8,021 nt of DNA from Comamonadaceae bacterium (GCA_947463845.1 CANHUM010000070.1:1-8021); one strand, 5' to 3'. Counted from the stretch's first letter, positions 1-5,739 are shown. A program made the numbers and translations. Notes: a model not told the origin generated them from the sequence alone.

Positions 1-236
1 GCATGGAGCTGGAAGTGGTGTTCTACAACGAGAAAGCCATCTCGGTCGAACTGCCCACCAGTGTGGTGCGCGAGATCACCTGGACAGAGCCTGCTGTCAA
101 AGGCGACACCTCCGGTAAAGTGTTGAAGCCTGCCAAGATTGCCACCGGCATGGAAGTGCCTGTGCCTTTGTTCGTGAGCCAAGGCGACAAGATTGAGATT
201 GACACCCGCACGGGCGAGTACCGCAAGCGCGTCTGA
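1..236 (+). CDS. efp: Elongation factor P, C-terminal part (5' truncated by window edge)
   Basis: EF-P binds the ribosome between the P and E sites and relieves stalling at consecutive prolines. The reading frame is open from the window edge; the first visible Met (base 3) is internal, and the first two bases finish the preceding codon. The visible 77 residues cover OB-fold domains II and III: a run with [16 protein letters not shown] followed by [20 protein letters not shown] and a basic RKRV end, which is the hallmark C-terminus of bacterial EF-P. The N-terminal KOW domain carrying the modified lysine or arginine tip lies outside the window, so the modification type cannot be read here. The family is usually about 185 residues, so roughly 105 are missing. 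A strong terminator follows 20 bases after the stop. Confidence 0.96.
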   Translation, partial: MELEVVFYNEKAISVELPTSVVREITWTEPAVKGDTSGKVLKPAKIATGMEVPVPLFVSQGDKIEIDTRTGEYRKRV

Positions 237-256
237 TCCTCCAATGATCTCCTGAC

Positions 257-279
257 AAAGCCCCGCAAGGGGCTTTTTT
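257..279 (+). terminator. Rho-independent terminator of efp
   Basis: Stem AAAGCCCC / GGGGCTTT with a GCAA tetraloop (stem 257-264 and 269-276), with the T-run continuing to 279. It lies 20 bases after the efp stop and separates efp from the next gene. GCAA belongs to the GNRA class of stable tetraloops. Confidence 0.93.
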
Positions 280-342
280 CATGGGCCGACGCATGTCCCT
301 GAAGGGCAAACCCCAAAAGCCCATCCGGTCCTGCAAGCCGTG

Positions 343-348
343 CACAAT
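343..348 (+). promoter_or_regulatory. Putative -10 element (CACAAT) for the LOG-family gene
   Basis: CACAAT, with a TG dinucleotide directly before it at 341-342, ends 7 nt before the ATG at 356. No Shine-Dalgarno-like purine run lies in front of that ATG. If this is the -10, transcription would start on or next to the start codon. I see no good -35 match, so this is an inference from position and from the same geometry at two other genes in the window. Confidence 0.35.
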
Positions 349-355
349 GGGCCCC

Positions 356-1231
356 ATGCAAAGCACTCAAAATCTCAAAGAATCCTCCCTGCCTCATGCT
401 TGGGCTGATCTGCAAGCGGAGGCCAAAAGCAGTGACTGGATGCAGCCCGAGGCGCATCGACTGGCTTTTGCCGACCCCGAATTTTTGCTCCGCCGTGAGA
501 CCCGGGGGATTCGATTCCAGTTGGAAATGCTCAAACCCGATTTAGCCCAAGCCGAAGCGGGGATTGAGCACACTGTGGTTGTCTTTGGCAGTGCCCGTTT
601 CTTGGACCGGGCTGCGGCACAAGCCCAACTGCAGGCTGCCGAGCAAGGCGGCCAGGCACAAGACATCGCCAAAGCCAAGGCACAAGTGCGCAATGCCGAA
701 CATTACGAAAACGCCCGCCTTTTTGCACAGTTGGTGGCCCGATCTTGTGCATGCTTGCCTGACGATGAAAAACTGTACATCTGCACAGGTGGTGGCCCCG
801 GCATCATGGAAGCGGCCAATCGCGGCGCCCAAGAGGCCGGAGCCCCTTCGGTGGCGCTCAACATCGCCCTGCCCCACGAACAACACCCCAACCCCTACGT
901 CACACCGGATCTGAGCTTCAAGTTCCACTATTTTGCGTTGCGAAAAATGCACTTCATGATTCGGGCGAAGGCCTTGGTCGCATTTCCGGGCGGATTTGGC
1001 ACGCTCGACGAGTTGTTTGAAGTGATGACGCTGGTGCAGACACGTAAAGCGCGCCCTGTGCCTATCTTGCTCTTTGGCACAGCGTTTTGGCAACGCCTGA
1101 TTGACATGGATGTTCTGGTTCAAGAAGGCACCATATCACCAGAAGATCTGAAGCTTTTCCACTATGTGGACACCGCGGAAGATGCCTGGCGGGTCATTTG
1201 TGACTTCTACGCTTTGTCCTCGCCCAAGTGA
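356..1231 (+). CDS. LOG family protein (TIGR00730-type Rossmann fold), putative nucleotide 5'-monophosphate phosphoribohydrolase
   Basis: LOG-family enzymes cleave the N-glycosidic bond of nucleoside 5'-monophosphates, releasing base and ribose 5-phosphate; some make active cytokinins, others degrade purine or pyrimidine nucleotides. From the ATG at 356 the product is 291 residues. Visible motifs: VVFGSAR (about 75-81), the phosphate-binding TGGGPGIMEAANRGA (about 144-158), and the family signature PGGFGTLDE (211-219; consensus PGGxGTxxE) preceded by RKMHFMIRAK. The frame is open back to ATGs at 281, 293 and 347. The 281 start would sit at the end of the efp terminator and encode a basic, family-unlike leader, so 356 (or 347) is preferred. 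It is longer than minimal LOG proteins (about 190 residues) because of an N-terminal helical extension and an Ala/Gln-rich segment (about 86-115). The natural substrate cannot be told from sequence; older annotations call such proteins lysine decarboxylases, which is misleading. Confidence 0.9.
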   Translation: MQSTQNLKESSLPHAWADLQAEAKSSDWMQPEAHRLAFADPEFLLRRETRGIRFQLEMLKPDLAQAEAGIEHTVVVFGSARFLDRAAAQAQLQAAEQGGQAQDIAKAKAQVRNAEHYENARLFAQLVARSCACLPDDEKLYICTGGGPGIMEAANRGAQEAGAPSVALNIALPHEQHPNPYVTPDLSFKFHYFALRKMHFMIRAKALVAFPGGFGTLDELFEVMTLVQTRKARPVPILLFGTAFWQRLIDMDVLVQEGTISPEDLKLFHYVDTAEDAWRVICDFYALSSPK

Positions 1232-1254
1232 CAACCCCGTCCTTGATCTTTGGT

Positions 1255-1260
1255 TAAAGT
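1255..1260 (+). promoter_or_regulatory. Putative -10 element (TAAAGT) for the MFS gene
   Basis: TAAAGT matches 4 of 6 positions of TATAAT, including T1, A2 and T6, and ends 6 nt before the ATG at 1267. No Shine-Dalgarno sequence precedes that ATG. GTGACA at 1228-1233 resembles a -35 but the spacer would be 21 bp, which is too long, so the promoter is tentative. Read-through from the gene upstream is an alternative, since only 35 bases and no terminator separate them. Confidence 0.3.
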
Positions 1261-1266
1261 CAGCGC

Positions 1267-2478
1267 ATGCAACACAAACCCCTCTCCCTGTCTCAAGTGC
1301 TGATTTGCGGCGCCGCAATTGTCACGCTGTCCATGGGTATACGTCACGGCTTTGGACTGTGGCTTCAACCCATCACCCAGGCCCAAGGCTGGGGTCGGCA
1401 AGAGTTCGCTTTTGCCATGGCGATCCAGAACCTGTCCTGGGGCTTCATGGGCATTTTTGCGGGCATGGTGGCCGATAAATTTGGCGCGTTTCGCGTCATC
1501 GCACTGGGCGCTGTGATCTACAGCCTTGGCTTGTTGGGCATGGCCTGGGCATCTGACCCGTGGGTGTTTGCACTGTTCACTGGCGTGATCATCGGTACCG
1601 CCCAAGCAGGCACCACCTATGCCGTCATCTATGGCGTGATTGGTCGCAACGTACCCGCCGAGCGGCGCTCGTGGGCCATGGGCGTGGCTGCGGCGGCTGG
1701 CAGTTTCGGACAGTTTTTGATGGTCCCGGTGGAAGGCATGCTCATCAGTCAGGCCGGCTGGCAAAACGCCTTGGTGATTTTGGCGGTTGCGGCGTTGTTG
1801 ATCGTCCCCCTGGCCTGGGGATTGCGCGAGACGGCCATGAATGCACCAGGCCAAGTCAAACGCGACCAAACGATTGGGCAGGCCCTGAAAGAAGCCTTCA
1901 AATACCCCAGCTTTCAGCTTCTGATGGCAGGTTATTTTGTGTGTGGATTTCAGGTGGTCTTCATTGGCGTTCACATGCCCAGCTACCTCAAAGACCAAGG
2001 CTTGCCACCCCAGGTGGCCAGTTATGCCCTGGCCTTGATTGGTTTGTTCAACGTTTTTGGCACTTACATTGCCGGCGCCATGGGTCAGAAAATAGCCAAG
2101 AAAAATATTTTGGCCTTCATCTACATCGCCCGTTCGGCGGCCATCGTGCTGTTTTTGCTGGCCCCACTCACGGCCACCAGCGTTTACCTGTTCTCCATGG
2201 TGATGGGTCTGTTGTGGCTGTCCACGGTGCCGCCCACCAACGCCGCAGTGGCCCAAATTTTTGGTGTGGCGCACTTGTCCATGCTCAGCGGTTTCATCTT
2301 TTTCAGCCACCAAATCGGCTCCTTCATGGGCGTCTGGCTGGGTGGCTACCTGTATGACAAGACCGGCAGCTACGACATCGTCTGGTACCTGGCCATTGCC
2401 CTGGGTATTTTTGCCGCGCTGGTGAACCTGCCTGTGCGCGAAAGTCCAATCACCCGTCACAAACCCCAAACAGCATGA
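1267..2478 (+). CDS. Major facilitator superfamily (MFS) transporter, substrate unknown
   Basis: A 403-residue inner-membrane protein with the length and hydrophobic pattern of a 12-TM MFS carrier. Motif A in the TM2-TM3 loop is visible as GMVADKFGAFRV (about 66-77). A polar central loop (about 190-212, RETAMNAPGQVKRDQTIGQ) separates the two six-helix halves. A weaker repeat of motif A, MGQKIAKKN, follows the eighth segment. The N-terminal GIRHGFGLWLQPIT and a following WGRQEFAFA are typical of a Burkholderiales MFS group related to monocarboxylate/oxalate-formate type carriers, but this does not fix a substrate. The ATG has no ribosome binding site and lies 6 nt after a -10-like hexamer. The stop codon overlaps the start of a 39-residue membrane protein (ATGA), which suggests translational coupling. 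A large antisense open frame is a shadow. Confidence 0.92.
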   Translation: MQHKPLSLSQVLICGAAIVTLSMGIRHGFGLWLQPITQAQGWGRQEFAFAMAIQNLSWGFMGIFAGMVADKFGAFRVIALGAVIYSLGLLGMAWASDPWVFALFTGVIIGTAQAGTTYAVIYGVIGRNVPAERRSWAMGVAAAAGSFGQFLMVPVEGMLISQAGWQNALVILAVAALLIVPLAWGLRETAMNAPGQVKRDQTIGQALKEAFKYPSFQLLMAGYFVCGFQVVFIGVHMPSYLKDQGLPPQVASYALALIGLFNVFGTYIAGAMGQKIAKKNILAFIYIARSAAIVLFLLAPLTATSVYLFSMVMGLLWLSTVPPTNAAVAQIFGVAHLSMLSGFIFFSHQIGSFMGVWLGGYLYDKTGSYDIVWYLAIALGIFAALVNLPVRESPITRHKPQTA

Positions 2479-2594
2479 GCACCCGGAAAAACTGGTTACT
2501 GCTGGGGGTCGCATCCCTGGGTCTGACTTTCTGGCTTTACGGCCAGGCCGATGTGGTCATCATGCTGTCTGAACAGTTGTGGTCCTGCTTTTAG
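2475..2594 (+). CDS. Small single-pass membrane protein, 39 residues, coupled to the MFS gene
   Basis: Too short for usual ORF cut-offs. The ATG at 2475 overlaps the TGA of the MFS gene as ATGA, the classic arrangement for termination-reinitiation; there is no separate Shine-Dalgarno sequence. The product begins MSTRKNW, has a hydrophobic segment at about residues 7-23 (WLLLGVASLGLTFWLYG), then QADVVIMLSEQLWSCF, which could form a short amphipathic helix ending in Cys-Phe. The Arg-Lys pair before the segment predicts the N-terminus in the cytoplasm by the positive-inside rule. The codons look ordinary. No family is recognised. The tight coupling suggests a role with or near the transporter, but it could also be an independent small membrane protein or a chance frame. 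The stop (TAG) is 30 bases before the methyltransferase start. Confidence 0.62.
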   Translation: MSTRKNWLLLGVASLGLTFWLYGQADVVIMLSEQLWSCF

Positions 2595-2624
2595 CCGACC
2601 GTTCGCCCCCAAAGCCTCCACGAC

Positions 2625-3170
2625 ATGCACGGCACCGAAAAACCCTCTGATTGGCTGCAACGCTGGACTCACTTGCTGGCACCGGGCTCCACCGTGCTAG
2701 ATGTGGCTTGTGGTGCTGGCCGTCACATGCGGCATCTGGCCGCTTTGGGGCATCGTGTCACGGGCGTGGACCGCAACCCCGAGGCCCTTGCATTGGCCCA
2801 AGGTTCAGGCCCTGTCGTTTGCGCTGACATCGAAAACGGCCCTTGGCCTTTTGCAGGGCAAACTTTTGGCTGCGTGTTGGTCACCCATTACCTTTGGCGG
2901 CCGTTGCTGCCGGTGATCGCGAGTAGCGTCGCCCCGGGTGGCGTACTGATTTACGAAACCTTTGCGGCAGGCAACGAGACGGTGGGCAAACCTTCACGTC
3001 CTGATTTCCTACTCAAGCCTGGAGAACTTCTTCGGGTCACCGGGGACTTGCTCACCGTCGCCTATGAAGACGGCTTTGAGTCCTCGCCGGAGCGCTTTGT
3101 ACAACGCATCGTGGCGGTGCGGCCTGCTCAGACCGGGGATGTCGAACGCTGGCGCTTGCAGCCTGCCTGA
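2625..3170 (+). CDS. Class I SAM-dependent methyltransferase (small, TehB/UbiE-like fold)
   Basis: A 181-residue cytoplasmic protein. The AdoMet-binding motif I is VLDVACGAGRH (about 24-34). The acidic residue at the end of strand beta-2 is Asp49 in VTGVDRNPEAL. A third contact is probably Asp68 in VCADIENGPWPF, and motif IV is replaced by VLVTHYLWRPLLP (about 84-96). The C-terminal part has APGGVLIYETFAAGNE (about 103-118), then SRPDFLLKPGEL. The domain order fits a stand-alone small-molecule or cofactor methyltransferase rather than an rRNA or DNA enzyme: there is no NPPY/DPPY target-base motif. The substrate is unknown. The ATG at 2625 follows the small membrane protein gene by 30 bases with no terminator, so it is probably cotranscribed; no clear ribosome binding site precedes it. 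An upstream start is unlikely because motif I already begins at a normal distance from the N-terminus. Confidence 0.88.
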   Translation: MHGTEKPSDWLQRWTHLLAPGSTVLDVACGAGRHMRHLAALGHRVTGVDRNPEALALAQGSGPVVCADIENGPWPFAGQTFGCVLVTHYLWRPLLPVIASSVAPGGVLIYETFAAGNETVGKPSRPDFLLKPGELLRVTGDLLTVAYEDGFESSPERFVQRIVAVRPAQTGDVERWRLQPA

Positions 3171-3247
3171 AAGCTCGTCATCCTCGTCCGGTGACTCGCC
3201 TTATTACCCAGGTACCGCTTCATCACTGCGATCCGACATACAGTCGC

Positions 3248-3253
3248 TAGAAT
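3248..3253 (+). promoter_or_regulatory. Putative -10 element (TAGAAT) for dapA-bamC
   Basis: TAGAAT matches 5 of 6 positions of TATAAT and lies in the 113-base gap between the methyltransferase and dapA. The predicted start, about 7 nt downstream, gives a leader of roughly 24 nt before the ATG at 3284. No convincing -35 lies 16-18 bp upstream. Confidence 0.45.
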
Positions 3254-3283
3254 GGTACTTTTATCTGCTCAGAAACCCCTGAC

Positions 3284-4180
3284 ATGACCCCCGAATTTCG
3301 ACCTGTACGCGGCAGCATTCCTGCCCTGATCACCCCCATGCTCGAAGACGGCCGAGTCGACTACGCCACTTTGCGAAAGCTGATCGACTGGCATGTCGCT
3401 GAAGGCACCGATTGCATCGGCGTGGTCGGCACCACGGGCGAGTCACCCACTGTGACTGTGGACGAACACTGCGAAATCATCCGCGTTTCTGTCGAACAAG
3501 CTGCCGGCCGCGTACCCATCATGGCTGGCTGTGGTGCCAACTCCACGGCCGAAGCCATAGAGCTGGCCAAGTTTGCCAAAAAAGTTGGGGCCGATTGCCA
3601 GTTGCAGGTGGTCCCCTACTACAACAAACCGACTCAAGAAGGCCAATACAGGCACTTTCGCGCCATCGCCGAAGCCACGCCTGATCTTCCGGTGATTTTG
3701 TACAACGTGCCCGGGCGCACGGTGGCTGACATGCAACACGACACGGTGCTGCGACTGGCTCAGGTGCCTGGCATTGTGGGCATCAAGGAAGCCACAGGCA
3801 ACATCGAACGCGCCCAATGGCTGATTCGAGATCTGCCCCCAGAATTTGCAGTGTATTCAGGTGACGATCCGACTGCCGTGGCGCTGATGCTCTGCGGTGG
3901 CGCGGGCAATGTGAGCGTGACCGCCAACATCGCACCGCGTTTGATGCACGAGCTGTGCATGGCCGCTTTGCGTGGCGATGTGAAGGAGGCCATGCGCATC
4001 CAGTTCCAGCTGATGCCCGTGCACAAAAACCTCTTTGTCGAAGCCAACCCCATCCCTGTCAAATGGGCGATGCATCGCATGGGCCTGAGCGGCCCGGCGC
4101 TTCGCCTGCCCATGACCGAACTGTCCGAATCGCAACAACCCGTGGTCGAAGCGGCCTTGAAGTCCTGCGGCCTCCTCTGA
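3284..4180 (+). CDS. dapA: 4-hydroxy-tetrahydrodipicolinate synthase
   Basis: Condenses pyruvate with L-aspartate 4-semialdehyde, the first committed step to meso-diaminopimelate (peptidoglycan) and lysine, in the cytoplasm. It is a TIM-barrel aldolase-class enzyme; at 298 residues it has normal length. Catalytic residues are all visible: the Schiff-base lysine Lys168 in GIKEATGNI; the triad Thr51 (GTTGE), Tyr113 ([10 protein letters not shown]) and Tyr140 (LYNVPGR); and Arg145 at the site entrance. [11 protein letters not shown] (82-92) and YSGDD (191-195) are further family motifs. The ATG at 3284 places [10 protein letters not shown] at the usual N-terminal position. A -10-like TAGAAT lies upstream, and bamC starts less than 20 bases after the stop, the same dapA-bamC (nlpB) order as in Escherichia coli. 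Lysine feedback sensitivity cannot be judged from sequence alone. Confidence 0.97.
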   Translation: MTPEFRPVRGSIPALITPMLEDGRVDYATLRKLIDWHVAEGTDCIGVVGTTGESPTVTVDEHCEIIRVSVEQAAGRVPIMAGCGANSTAEAIELAKFAKKVGADCQLQVVPYYNKPTQEGQYRHFRAIAEATPDLPVILYNVPGRTVADMQHDTVLRLAQVPGIVGIKEATGNIERAQWLIRDLPPEFAVYSGDDPTAVALMLCGGAGNVSVTANIAPRLMHELCMAALRGDVKEAMRIQFQLMPVHKNLFVEANPIPVKWAMHRMGLSGPALRLPMTELSESQQPVVEAALKSCGLL

Positions 4181-4188
4181 TTTATCCC

Positions 4189-4193
4189 AAGGA
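4189..4193 (+). promoter_or_regulatory. Shine-Dalgarno AAGGA that favours a GTG start for bamC
   Basis: AAGGA ends 5 nt before the GTG at 4199 but runs directly into the in-frame ATG at 4193, which leaves that ATG with no usable spacing. The GTG is therefore the better-supported start; the two differ by only two residues. Confidence 0.6.
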
Positions 4194-4198
4194 TGTTT

Positions 4199-5320
4199 GT
4201 GAACCACGCCCCACTCACCAATTTGAAAAGCTTGCCTTTCAAACACACCGCCACCGTCCTGGCCCTGTCGCTGGGTCTCAGTGGCTGTTCGGTCTTGAAA
4301 GAAGACAAAATCGATTACAAAAGTGCGGTCAAGGCGCCAAGTCTTGAGATTCCACCCGACTTGTCTCAACTGAGAAGGGAGTCTCGTTACGCCATCGAAA
4401 GCACCTCGGCCACGGCCTCTGGCTTTCGCAACGCCAATGTGCGTGTGAGCGACGCAGGCACGGCCGCCAATCAATTGGGCAAAGTCAGAATGGAGCGCCT
4501 TGGTGACCAGCGCTGGCTGGTCGTTTCGATGGCGGCTGACCAAGTCTGGCCGGCGCTGCGTGAGTTTTGGACAGCCAATGGCTTCCCATTGACAACCGAC
4601 TCTCCTGAGCTCGGCATCATGGAAACGGACTGGGCAGAAAATCGCGCCAAATTACCCCAGGATTTCATCCGCAGAACCTTGGGCAAGGTGCTCGATTCTC
4701 TCTACTCAACCGGAGAACGCGACAAATACAGAACACGCGTTGAGCGCAATGCCAAAGGCGAAGTCGAGATCTACATCACGCACCGCGGCATGATCGAAAA
4801 CTACGCAACGGCTCAAAAAGACCGAACCATTTGGCAAGCACGCCCCAGCGACCCCGAACTTGAAATTGAATTCCTGCGTCGGCTCATGGTCAAACTGGGT
4901 ACGTCCCCCCAAGAGGCCAGCGCCGCAACGGCTGCACCCCATAAAGATCTAGCTGCAGCGCCCGTCACGCTGATCGACGGACAACCTGCGATCAGTCTGA
5001 ATGAAGCCCTGGATCGGGCCTGGCGTCGTACGGGTGTCGCGCTGGACCGCAGCGGCTTCACGGTAGAAGACCGTGACATGGCGGCTGGCCGCTACGATGT
5101 GCGCTATGTGCCACCTCAAAGCAACCAACAAGAACCGGGCTTCCTCTCAAGAATCTTCAGCAGCAAAAAAGAACAACGTGTGTTGGCCAAATACGGGATC
5201 AGCCTGACCCGCGCAGCTTCTGGTCAAACACTGATCCGTGTTCTGAACGCCAATGGTCAGCCCGCACCCTCGGCCGAGGCAGAAAGAATCCTCAAGCTGA
5301 TTGCCGCCGAACTCCGATAA
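4199..5320 (+). CDS. bamC: Outer membrane protein assembly factor BamC (lipoprotein)
   Basis: BamC is a lipoprotein of the BAM complex, which folds beta-barrel proteins into the outer membrane; its unstructured N-terminus wraps BamD. From the GTG at 4199 the product is 373 residues (375 from the ATG at 4193); the E. coli protein is 344. A lipoprotein signal peptide ends in the lipobox LSGC with Cys30 as the lipidated residue. The next stretch, DYKSAVKAPSLEIPPDLSQL, matches the conserved BamD-binding segment. Two helix-grip domains follow: about 97-234, with GIMETDWAENRAK, and about 255-373, joined by an Ala-rich linker. The residue after Cys is Ser, not Asp, consistent with outer-membrane sorting by the E. 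coli rule. It is 12-18 bases behind dapA and probably cotranscribed, and a strong terminator lies 18 bases past its stop. Confidence 0.93.
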   Translation: MNHAPLTNLKSLPFKHTATVLALSLGLSGCSVLKEDKIDYKSAVKAPSLEIPPDLSQLRRESRYAIESTSATASGFRNANVRVSDAGTAANQLGKVRMERLGDQRWLVVSMAADQVWPALREFWTANGFPLTTDSPELGIMETDWAENRAKLPQDFIRRTLGKVLDSLYSTGERDKYRTRVERNAKGEVEIYITHRGMIENYATAQKDRTIWQARPSDPELEIEFLRRLMVKLGTSPQEASAATAAPHKDLAAAPVTLIDGQPAISLNEALDRAWRRTGVALDRSGFTVEDRDMAAGRYDVRYVPPQSNQQEPGFLSRIFSSKKEQRVLAKYGISLTRAASGQTLIRVLNANGQPAPSAEAERILKLIAAELR

Positions 5321-5338
5321 AGCAAAACTCTGACCCAT

Positions 5339-5367
5339 AAAAAAACCCCGCATGGCGGGGTTTTTTT
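5339..5367. terminator. Bidirectional Rho-independent terminator between bamC and the Ala/Pro lipoprotein gene
   Basis: A7, then CCCCGC, an ATG loop, GCGGGG and T7. The structure is symmetrical, so it presents a GC stem followed by a T-run on both strands. It serves bamC from the left and the minus-strand lipoprotein gene from the right. Confidence 0.94.
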
Positions 5368-5373
5368 ATGGCA

Positions 5374-5392
5374 TCCCGGCCGAAGACCGGGA
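5374..5392. other. Short inverted repeat in the 3' region of the lipoprotein gene
   Basis: TCCCGG (5374-5379) and CCGGGA (5387-5392) can form a 6-bp stem with a 7-nt loop. It has no T-run on either side. On the minus strand it lies between the lipoprotein stop (5403) and the bidirectional terminator, so it may protect the mRNA 3' end, or it may be incidental. Confidence 0.4.
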
Positions 5393-5402
5393 CATCACAG
5401 CA

Positions 5403-5627
5403 TCACGGGGCAGCTGGTGCTGGAGCAGGAGCGGCAGCAGGTGCTGGAGCTGCAGGCGCTGCAGCAGGCGCGGCGTCAGCAGGCGCAGCAGCGGGTGCTG
5501 GAGCTGCAGCAGGCGCTGGTGCAGCAGCAGGTGCTGGGGCTGCAGGAGCAGCGGCTTCTTCTTTTTTACCGCAAGCGGCCAATGCAGCAGCAGCGATGAT
5601 GGCGGCCAGAACGAGGGATTTGTTCAT
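5403..5627 (-). CDS. Small Ala/Pro-rich lipoprotein
   Basis: A 74-residue product. It starts MNKSLVLAAIIAAAALAAC: a short basic N-region, a hydrophobic core and the lipobox LAAC with Cys19 as the lipidation site. The mature protein is GKKEE followed by 50 residues that are all Ala or Pro except Asp51, with a recurring six-residue APAPAA pattern (about 31-48). Such a chain would be extended and PPII-like. It could tether or span the periplasm, or cross peptidoglycan, but no function is known to me. Ribosome binding site AGGAA (5635-5639, minus strand) is 7 nt from the ATG, and a perfect TATAAT lies about 113 bp upstream of the start codon. Evidence for being real: signal peptide, lipobox, ribosome binding site, promoter and terminator all agree. 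The GCN/CCN-rich coding strand makes long shadow frames on the other strand and is prone to length change by slippage. Confidence 0.85.
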   Translation of the reverse strand: MNKSLVLAAIIAAAALAACGKKEEAAAPAAPAPAAAPAPAAAPAPAAAPADAAPAAAPAAPAPAAAPAPAPAAP

Positions 5628-5634
5628 TTTGATT

Positions 5635-5639
5635 TTCCT
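5635..5639 (-). promoter_or_regulatory. Ribosome binding site of the Ala/Pro lipoprotein gene
   Basis: AGGAA on the minus strand, 7 nt from the ATG at 5627. It fixes the start and supports this strand as the coding one in a region where low-complexity sequence leaves many frames open. Confidence 0.75.
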
Positions 5640-5654
5640 GATTAAGAATGTGAA

Positions 5655-5674
5655 AACAATTTCCGGAAATTGTT
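5655..5674. repeat. Perfect 20-bp palindrome in the lipoprotein leader
   Basis: AACAATTTCC followed by its exact complement GGAAATTGTT, with no spacer. It sits 28-47 bases before the lipoprotein ATG. As DNA it could be an operator for a dimeric regulator. As RNA it forms an 8-bp stem with a CCGG loop, 15 bases in front of the ribosome binding site. Which of these applies cannot be told from one sequence. Confidence 0.7.
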
Positions 5675-5700
5675 CAAAAGGCAGAGGCGCCCTTTAAACA

Positions 5701-5731
5701 GGGAAAAAAGCACTCGAGCTCTTTTATTCCC
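5701..5731 (-). other. Hairpin at the predicted 5' end of the lipoprotein mRNA
   Basis: On the minus strand GGGAA-T-AAAAG pairs with CTTTT-T-TTCCC around a 10-nt loop containing CTCGAG (one T-T mismatch; an alternative register pairs AGC with GCT). It would lie within the first few bases of the transcript made from the TATAAT at 5740-5745. Likely roles are 5'-end stabilisation or a leader control element. Confidence 0.5.
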
Positions 5732-5739
5732 AGCGATTG

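Noticed and set aside
281..355. N-terminal extension of the LOG gene from the ATG at 281
   Set aside because: It begins at the tail of the efp terminator and encodes a basic leader unlike the family; ATG 356 fits better.
1560..2357. 265-codon plus-strand frame inside the MFS gene
   Set aside because: It is an Arg/His/Trp-rich frame-shifted reading of the same MFS coding sequence, with no start signal and no domain.
1207..2514. 435-codon open frame on the minus strand opposite the MFS gene
   Set aside because: Its translation is His/Gln/Gly-rich with no recognisable domain or membrane pattern and is the mirror of a well-formed MFS gene; a shadow of codon bias.
3857..4543. 228-codon minus-strand frame spanning the dapA end and bamC start
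   Set aside because: Antisense to two certain genes; His/Gln-rich composition without motifs.
5417..5560. Tandem-looking repeats that might suggest a CRISPR array or VNTR outside a gene
   Set aside because: Units are about 18 bp, degenerate and lack unique spacers; they are codons of the Ala/Pro tract.
5352..5697. Ala/Gly- and Cys/Ser-rich plus-strand frames opposite the lipoprotein gene
   Set aside because: They come from the low-complexity GCN repeat read on the other strand, and their starts lie in the terminator; the minus-strand frame has signal peptide, lipobox, ribosome binding site and promoter.
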